Shown here piece after piece: positions 59,720 through 64,000 of a stretch of 64,000 bases of DNA. The stretch comes from Aldehydirespirator sp965248735 (GTDB taxonomy: Bacteria; Actinomycetota; Acidimicrobiia; Acidimicrobiales; Aldehydirespiratoraceae), in the NCBI GenBank assembly GCA_965248735.1, contig OZ252146.1, positions 2,356,001-2,420,000 of the forward strand. The letters run 5' to 3'. Positions within the stretch are counted from its first letter, which is position 1; every line of letters starts with the position of its first letter. The notes under the pieces were generated by a model that saw only the letters and a list, made by a program, of their open reading frames with translations, was not told where the DNA came from and searched no databases. Made by a program: the position numbers and the translations under genes.

Positions 59720-62427
59720 CACCCAGCAGGCGGACCGGGACGGTTCTGAGCGGCGCCGTGGTGGCGCTGACGGTGGCGTTCGTGGTCGCCAATCTCAGGC
59801 CCTGGCTGTGGTTCGTCGACACCACCCCCACTGGCGGCGACCTCGGGGCTCACGTCTGGGCGCCGGCCTACTTGCGCGATGTCCTGATCCCCGAGCTCAG
59901 GCTCACCGGATGGACCCACGACTGGTACGCGGGCTTTCCCGCCTTCATGTTCTACATGGTGATCCCGTCGCTGCTGGTGGTGCTCGTCGATGCGGGCCTC
60001 GGCATCAGCGTCGGGGTGTTCGCCTACCTGGCAGTGGTCTCGGCTGTATGCGGTCTGGTCTGGGTGATCGTGAGGCGAACGGGATGGCCCGCGGCCCAGC
60101 GCTGGGCCGTCGCCCTAGGCATCGCCGGAATAGCAGGGGCCGCCAAGCTGCTCGTCCACGACGCCGAGGTGAACCGCGCCCTCGCCGGGCTGCTCCTGCC
60201 CGCCGTCAGCGGAGGGTGGGCGTGGCACGGGCTGAGGGCTTGGCCCCGCTGGCGGGCGCCGGCGGCTGTGGCCGCGGCCATGCTGGCGCTGCTCGTCGTC
60301 CCCATGCCCTACGGCGTGTCCCTCAAGCTCGTGGCGATCGCCGGAGTGATCGCCCTGCCGGTGGCCGTGTGGGGCATGACCCGGTCGGCGGGGGTCGGGC
60401 CCGAGGGTCAGGCCCTGGCCGCCGCAGCCACGCTGCTGTTCCTGTTCGACCGGTCGTTCAACATCTACGGCGGCAACCTCATGTCCACGATGGCCGGCGA
60501 GTTCGCCTACTCGCTCGGTCTGGCCGCGGCGGTGCTCTGCATCGGCGCGGCGGCCCGGGGCATGGACTCGGGCCGCCACCGGGTCCTGGCTGGCTCTCTG
60601 CTGGCCCTCACCGGGCTGCTGCACCTGTTCTCGGCCTTCCTCGTGCTGGCAGCCATCGCCGCGCTGGTGCTGACCGGTCGATGGCGCCGAGCCGCCTGGA
60701 TGCAGCGACTGAGATGGACCCTGGTGACCGGCGCGCTGGGCGCCTCGCTCAGTGCATGGTGGGTGCTGCCCTTCTGGTGGAACCGTGGCCTGCTCAACGA
60801 CATGGGCTGGGGCAAAGAGCGCCGCTACCTGTCGTCGCTGTGGTCTCGCAGCTCCTTCGACTACAGCTTCCTGGTCAACGACCCCCCGCTGCAACTGTTC
60901 GTTGTGATGGCTGCCGCCGGGGCGGTGCTGCTGTTCGTCAGGCGGGCCCGGCTCCCCGCCGCGCTCGCCCTCACCGGGGTGATCTTCGCGGTGGCCTTCG
61001 TGGTGATGCCCGAGGGGCGCCTGTGGAACGTGCGCATCCTGCCCTTCTACTACCTCACTGTGTACCTGACAGCCGCCCTCGGCCTCGGCGAGGCGATCGG
61101 GTGGGGCCGCACCTGGCTCGACCGGCGGCACGCGGCCCGCGTCGAGGCGGGGGCTGAGGTTGGGCGGCTCCGGGCGTCGGCCGGTGCCCTCGCGGCCGGC
61201 GGCTGCGTGGCGCTGGCCGTGGTCTCGGTGCTGGTGACGGTGGGACTGCCGCTGCGCTCGCTGCCCGGAGGCCGAACCGGCGGCGACGGCGTCTACCGCT
61301 GGGGGCCCCTCAGCTCCGGCGACTCCAACCTGGGCCCCTACTGGGTGCAGTACAACTTCGAGGGGTATGAGCGCCGGCAGCCGACGGCCGACGGAGGGGG
61401 GAGCACCGAGTACTGGGACCTGGTCGACACCATGGGCGGGGTCGGCGAGAGCCGGGGCTGCGGCCCGTCGCTGTGGGAGTACGGCTCCGGGCGGCTCGGC
61501 TCCTACGGCACGCCGATGGCGCCGATGCTGCTGCCGTACTGGACCGACCGGTGCATCGGCTCCATGGAGGGCCTCTACTTCGAGGCTTCGGCTACGACGC
61601 CTTACCATTTCCTCATGCAGTCGGAGCTGTCGGCCGCCCCGTCGCGGGCCCAGCGCGACCTGCCCTACGGGGGACTCGACGTCGCCCTGGGGACCGAGCA
61701 CATGCGTGCGATGGGCGTGCGCTACTACATGGCGTTCTCGGACGAGGCCGTGGGCCAGGCCCGGGACGTGGCCGGCCTGGAGGAGGTGGCGGCCTCGGGC
61801 CCGTGGGTCGTCTTCGAGGTGGCCGGCAGCGCGCCGGTGACCGGCCTGGCCAGGCTGCCGGTGGTGGTGGACGATCTCGACGACTCCAGCGAGGCCTGGT
61901 TGGAGGCGTCGGTGGGAGCGTTCCTGGCCGAGGGCCCGGACGCGCCGCTGCTGGCCGCCGACGGCCCCGAGGACTGGCCGCGGATGATCCTGCCGCCCGC
62001 GGAGCCGCCGCATACGCCTTCGAACTCGACGGCCGAAAAGTCCGGCTCGGTTCTCGGCCGGCAGCCGGTTATGCGATACCTGGCCGAAGCGCTGCCCAGG
62101 GTTGCGCCCCGCACCGACGTCGAGCCGGCCGCGGTGAGCGATGTGGTCCGCAGCGACCACTCGATCTCGTTCTCGGTCGACCGCACCGGGTCGCCGGTGC
62201 TGGTGCGCACATCGTACTTCCCCAACTGGTCGGCGTCGGGCGCGGAGGGTCCCTACCGGGTGACGCCCAACTTCATGGTGGTGGTGCCCACCGGCACCGA
62301 GGTGCGCCTCAGCTACGGGCACATCCCGGTGGAGTGGGTCGCGCTCTTGATCACGCTCGGCGGCCTGGCCGCCGTAGGGTGGCTCGTGGTGCCGCGGAGA
62401 GAGTCCGACAAGAGGCCGAGCGGGTAG
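59716..62427 (+). CDS. Large polytopic membrane protein, PTPS-related / GT-C-like
   Basis: About 903 residues. It starts with a membrane helix, then TTPTGGDLGAHVWAPAYLRD and GWTHDWYAGFPAFMFYMVIP, an aspartate/histidine-bearing first outside loop typical of bacterial proteins labelled '6-pyruvoyl-tetrahydropterin synthase-related' (a membrane family with GT-C-like topology, not a pterin enzyme). About twelve helices follow, then an extracytoplasmic domain (about 525-865) with VRTSYFPNWSASGAEGPYR and a last helix. It likely transfers a sugar outside the membrane, or helps to. GTG 59716 overlaps the mini-ORF stop; the final KRPSG codons come from a dispersed element. Confidence 0.75.
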   Translation: MTPSRRTGTVLSGAVVALTVAFVVANLRPWLWFVDTTPTGGDLGAHVWAPAYLRDVLIPELRLTGWTHDWYAGFPAFMFYMVIPSLLVVLVDAGLGISVGVFAYLAVVSAVCGLVWVIVRRTGWPAAQRWAVALGIAGIAGAAKLLVHDAEVNRALAGLLLPAVSGGWAWHGLRAWPRWRAPAAVAAAMLALLVVPMPYGVSLKLVAIAGVIALPVAVWGMTRSAGVGPEGQALAAAATLLFLFDRSFNIYGGNLMSTMAGEFAYSLGLAAAVLCIGAAARGMDSGRHRVLAGSLLALTGLLHLFSAFLVLAAIAALVLTGRWRRAAWMQRLRWTLVTGALGASLSAWWVLPFWWNRGLLNDMGWGKERRYLSSLWSRSSFDYSFLVNDPPLQLFVVMAAAGAVLLFVRRARLPAALALTGVIFAVAFVVMPEGRLWNVRILPFYYLTVYLTAALGLGEAIGWGRTWLDRRHAARVEAGAEVGRLRASAGALAAGGCVALAVVSVLVTVGLPLRSLPGGRTGGDGVYRWGPLSSGDSNLGPYWVQYNFEGYERRQPTADGGGSTEYWDLVDTMGGVGESRGCGPSLWEYGSGRLGSYGTPMAPMLLPYWTDRCIGSMEGLYFEASATTPYHFLMQSELSAAPSRAQRDLPYGGLDVALGTEHMRAMGVRYYMAFSDEAVGQARDVAGLEEVAASGPWVVFEVAGSAPVTGLARLPVVVDDLDDSSEAWLEASVGAFLAEGPDAPLLAADGPEDWPRMILPPAEPPHTPSNSTAEKSGSVLGRQPVMRYLAEALPRVAPRTDVEPAAVSDVVRSDHSISFSVDRTGSPVLVRTSYFPNWSASGAEGPYRVTPNFMVVVPTGTEVRLSYGHIPVEWVALLITLGGLAAVGWLVVPRRESDKRPSG

Positions 62428-62540
62428 GTAGCAGTTTCATGCGGATCTTCGCAAGGCATCCAGCGAGGCCGTGGCCCGAGCGGCCCGTGAGCGCAGCGAA
62501 CAAGAGCGGGAAACAACCTGCTTCACCGCGAGGCGTGGAC
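62411..62540 (+). repeat. Dispersed leader element, copy 6
   Basis: AGAGGCCGAGCGGGTAG supplies the last codons and TAG of the preceding gene. Then come ATGCGGATCTTCGCAAGGC, AGCGAGGCCGTGGCCCGAG, CGGCCCGTGAGCGCAGCG, AACAAGAGCGGGAAACA and TTCACCGCGAGGCG. The 5' half is diverged and the core is identical to copies 4 and 5. Confidence 0.88.
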
Positions 62541-62561
62541 ACCAATCCGCGGGGCCTTTAG
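62487..62561 (+). other. Leader ORF from the dispersed element ahead of DPM-like GT2
   Basis: GTG 62487 opens a 24-codon frame starting VSAANKSGK and ending in TAG at 62559-62561, 3 nt before the GTG start of the next gene (62565). Same geometry as at 51.2 and 52.1 kb. Expression unproven. Confidence 0.4.
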
Positions 62562-62564
62562 GCC

Positions 62565-63290
62565 GTGAGACTCTCGGTGGTGGTTCCCGCCTACCGTGAG
62601 GCCGGTCGCATCGGCGCGACCGTGGCCGAGCTGCGCGCCGTTCTGGCACCCGTGCACCACGCCGGCGGCGTCGAGATCGTGGTGGTCGACGACGGCTCCG
62701 ACGACGGCACGGCCGCGGCGGGCCGGGCCGCGGGCGCCGACGTGGTCGTGGAGTTCCCGGTCAACCGGGGCAAGGGGGCCGCCGTGCGGGCCGGGATGCG
62801 GGCCGCCTCCGGCGCGGTCGTGGCCTTCACCGACGCCGACCTGTCCTATCCGCCCCTCCAGCTCCTCGCACTGCTCGAGGAGGTGGAGCAGGGAGCCGAT
62901 GCCGCCGTCGGGGACCGGCGCCATCCCGACACGGTTGTTGTGACGGAGCCGTCCCGGCTGCGGCGAGCCGGCAGCCGCGCCGTGGGCGCCGTCTGCAGGA
63001 TGCTCCGGCTCGGCCGGGGCCGCGACACCCAGTGCGGCTTGAAGGCATTCTCCCGCGAGGCGGCGGGCGAACTGCTCGACGCCTCGGTCATGGACAGGTT
63101 CGCCTTCGACGTCGAGTTGCTGTTCTTGGCCGACCGGCTCGGCATGCGGGTGAGAGACGTGCCGGTGGAGGTGGTCAACAGCCGGGTGTCGTCGGTGCGC
63201 GTCGCCAGCGACGGCTGGGAGCTGGTGCTCGACATGTGCCGCATCCGGGCCCGGGCGCTGCTCGGCCGCTATCCGACCGCCGACGGCTAG
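62565..63290 (+). CDS. DPM-like polyprenyl-phosphate glycosyltransferase (GT2), soluble
   Basis: 241 residues. LSVVVPAYREAGRIGATVAE, EIVVVDDGSDDGTAAAGR, GKGAAVRAGMRAASGAVVAF, TDADLSYPPLQL (DXD as DAD) and DTQCGLKAFSREAAGEL, RFAFDVELLFLADRLGM. Typical of dolichol/polyprenyl-phosphate glucose or mannose synthases without C-terminal membrane helices. It would make the lipid-linked donor for GT-C enzymes such as the large membrane protein before it. GTG 62565 is the start. Followed 13 nt later by a phosphomannomutase gene, which favours mannose as the sugar. Confidence 0.87.
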   Translation: MRLSVVVPAYREAGRIGATVAELRAVLAPVHHAGGVEIVVVDDGSDDGTAAAGRAAGADVVVEFPVNRGKGAAVRAGMRAASGAVVAFTDADLSYPPLQLLALLEEVEQGADAAVGDRRHPDTVVVTEPSRLRRAGSRAVGAVCRMLRLGRGRDTQCGLKAFSREAAGELLDASVMDRFAFDVELLFLADRLGMRVRDVPVEVVNSRVSSVRVASDGWELVLDMCRIRARALLGRYPTADG

Positions 63291-63303
63291 GTTCGCGGGC
63301 GCG

Positions 63304-64000
63304 GTGGGGGACTTCGACGCGATCTTCAAGGCCTACGACATCAGGGGGATCGTGGGCGAGCAGATCGACGCCGCCGCCTGCTTTGCCATCGGAGGTTCCT
63401 TCGCGGTCCACACGCGCGACGACGGCGCCGCCCGCGTGGTGGTCGGCCGCGACATGCGCCCCGACGGAGCGGAGCTCGCCGGCGCCTTCAGCGAGGGCGT
63501 CGTGGCGGCCGGCGTCGATGTCGTGGACATCGGGCTGTGCGCCACCGAGATGGTGTACTTCGCCTCCGGGATGCTGGACGCGCCCGGCGCCATGTTCACC
63601 GCGTCGCACAACCCGGCGGGATACAACGGCATCAAGCTCTGCGGGCCCGGCGCGTCGCCTATCGGGGCCGGCACCGGGCTGGAGGAGATCAAGGCCCGGG
63701 CCATCGAGGGGCAGTCTCCGGCCGCGGCGCCCGGGAACTCGGTGCGGCGCCACTTTCTCGACTCCTACGTCGAGCATGTCCTGTCCTTCGTGAGCGTTCC
63801 GGCGCTGCGGCCCCTGCGCCTGGCGGTCGACACTGCCAACGGGATGGGCGGCCTGGTGGCTCCGGCGGTGTTCGAGGCGCTGCCCTTCGAAGTCGACTAC
63901 CTGCACCCGGAGCTCGACGGTACGTTTCCCAACCACCCGGCGGACCCCCTCAAGCCCGAGAACCTGCGCGATCTGCAGGCCCGGGTGCGAGCCGGCTGCG
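63304..64000 (+). CDS. manB: Phosphomannomutase/phosphoglucomutase, 5' part (cut by window end)
   Basis: The first 232 codons of an alpha-D-phosphohexomutase. FDAIFKAYDIRGIVGEQID is the family's N-terminal signature; VVVGRDMRPDGAELA and the phosphoserine loop FTASHNPAGYNGIK (Ser near 101) follow; LAVDTANGMGG and the metal-binding domain region come next before the sequence ends. It interconverts mannose-6-P and mannose-1-P, feeding the pyrophosphorylase at 44.9 kb and hence GDP-mannose. Start GTG 63304; a few nucleotides from the DPM-like gene, so co-transcribed. The rest lies outside the window. Confidence 0.9.
   Translation, partial: MGDFDAIFKAYDIRGIVGEQIDAAACFAIGGSFAVHTRDDGAARVVVGRDMRPDGAELAGAFSEGVVAAGVDVVDIGLCATEMVYFASGMLDAPGAMFTASHNPAGYNGIKLCGPGASPIGAGTGLEEIKARAIEGQSPAAAPGNSVRRHFLDSYVEHVLSFVSVPALRPLRLAVDTANGMGGLVAPAVFEALPFEVDYLHPELDGTFPNHPADPLKPENLRDLQARVRAGC

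Noticed and set aside
60115..62322. 735-codon antisense frame opposite the PTPS-related gene
   Set aside because: Same low-complexity shadow composition, no motif, opposite a convincing membrane protein.

Overview
The window is about 70% G+C and reads as the chromosome of an actinomycete, most likely an uncultivated or poorly studied member of Acidimicrobiia. The clues are its base composition, F420 genes (cofD, cofE), an AccA3-type biotin carboxylase/BCCP subunit, an LCP ligase, SpoIID and GH16 proteins carrying S-layer-homology repeats with the 'GITRGTSATTYSPSRPVTRRQMALFLTRL'-style signature (seen here in pieces), and many GTG starts. The lineage is inference; no rRNA is present. Almost the whole window is one large cell-surface polysaccharide region.

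Layout. (1) 0.1-13.1 kb, minus strand: a seven-gene run with two O-antigen-ligase-like membrane proteins, three paralogous two-module glycosyltransferases, a GT-C-type membrane transferase and an unusual PP-loop ATPase. (2) 13.1-21.6 kb: two ABC polysaccharide exporters (13.1-14.8 kb plus strand; 19.2-20.8 kb minus strand), a polyprenyl-phosphate sugar transferase, an ExoA-like GT2, a SpoIID-SLH protein and a methyltransferase. (3) 21.7-28.6 kb: a secreted SLH-Ig-GH16 enzyme, a third Wzy-like protein, a GT2 and a GT4. (4) 28.6-31.1 kb: a lower-G+C accessory patch with a zinc-ribbon membrane protein and a WXG100-like / type VII secretion-like pair, the second truncated in a TolB-type propeller. 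(5) 31.1-34.9 kb: a DPM-like GT2, a PIG-V-like and a GT39-like membrane transferase. (6) 34.9-37.5 kb: accA3 and birA, divergent. (7) 37.6-46.9 kb, plus strand: LCP, UDP-glucose dehydrogenase, three GT4, a His-rich membrane protein, an NDP-sugar pyrophosphorylase and GalE. (8) 46.9-50.8 kb, minus strand: RMD, GMD, CofD, CofE. (9) 51.3-64 kb: an isochorismatase-fold protein, a giant GT2-membrane protein with its partner, FtsH, a CPBP protease, a PTPS-related membrane protein, a DPM-like GT2 and a phosphomannomutase cut by the window end.

Together these genes make GDP-mannose/GDP-deoxyhexose and UDP-sugars, charge a polyprenyl carrier, assemble a repeat unit, export it by Wzy-type or ABC-type routes and attach it to the wall (LCP).

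The most unusual signal is not a gene. A dispersed ~125-bp element occurs six times. Each copy carries a GTG-started reading frame beginning VS(A/E)AN(K/R)SG. In the five plus-strand copies that frame either ends on or within a few bases of the next gene's start codon, or runs in frame into it. Separately, two gene junctions (GT/Wzy at 1.4 kb; cofD/cofE at 47.6-47.8 kb) are tandemly multiplied so that each repeat unit again contains an overlapping stop-start pair, making chains of coupled mini-ORFs. Several other minisatellites lie in frame inside genes.
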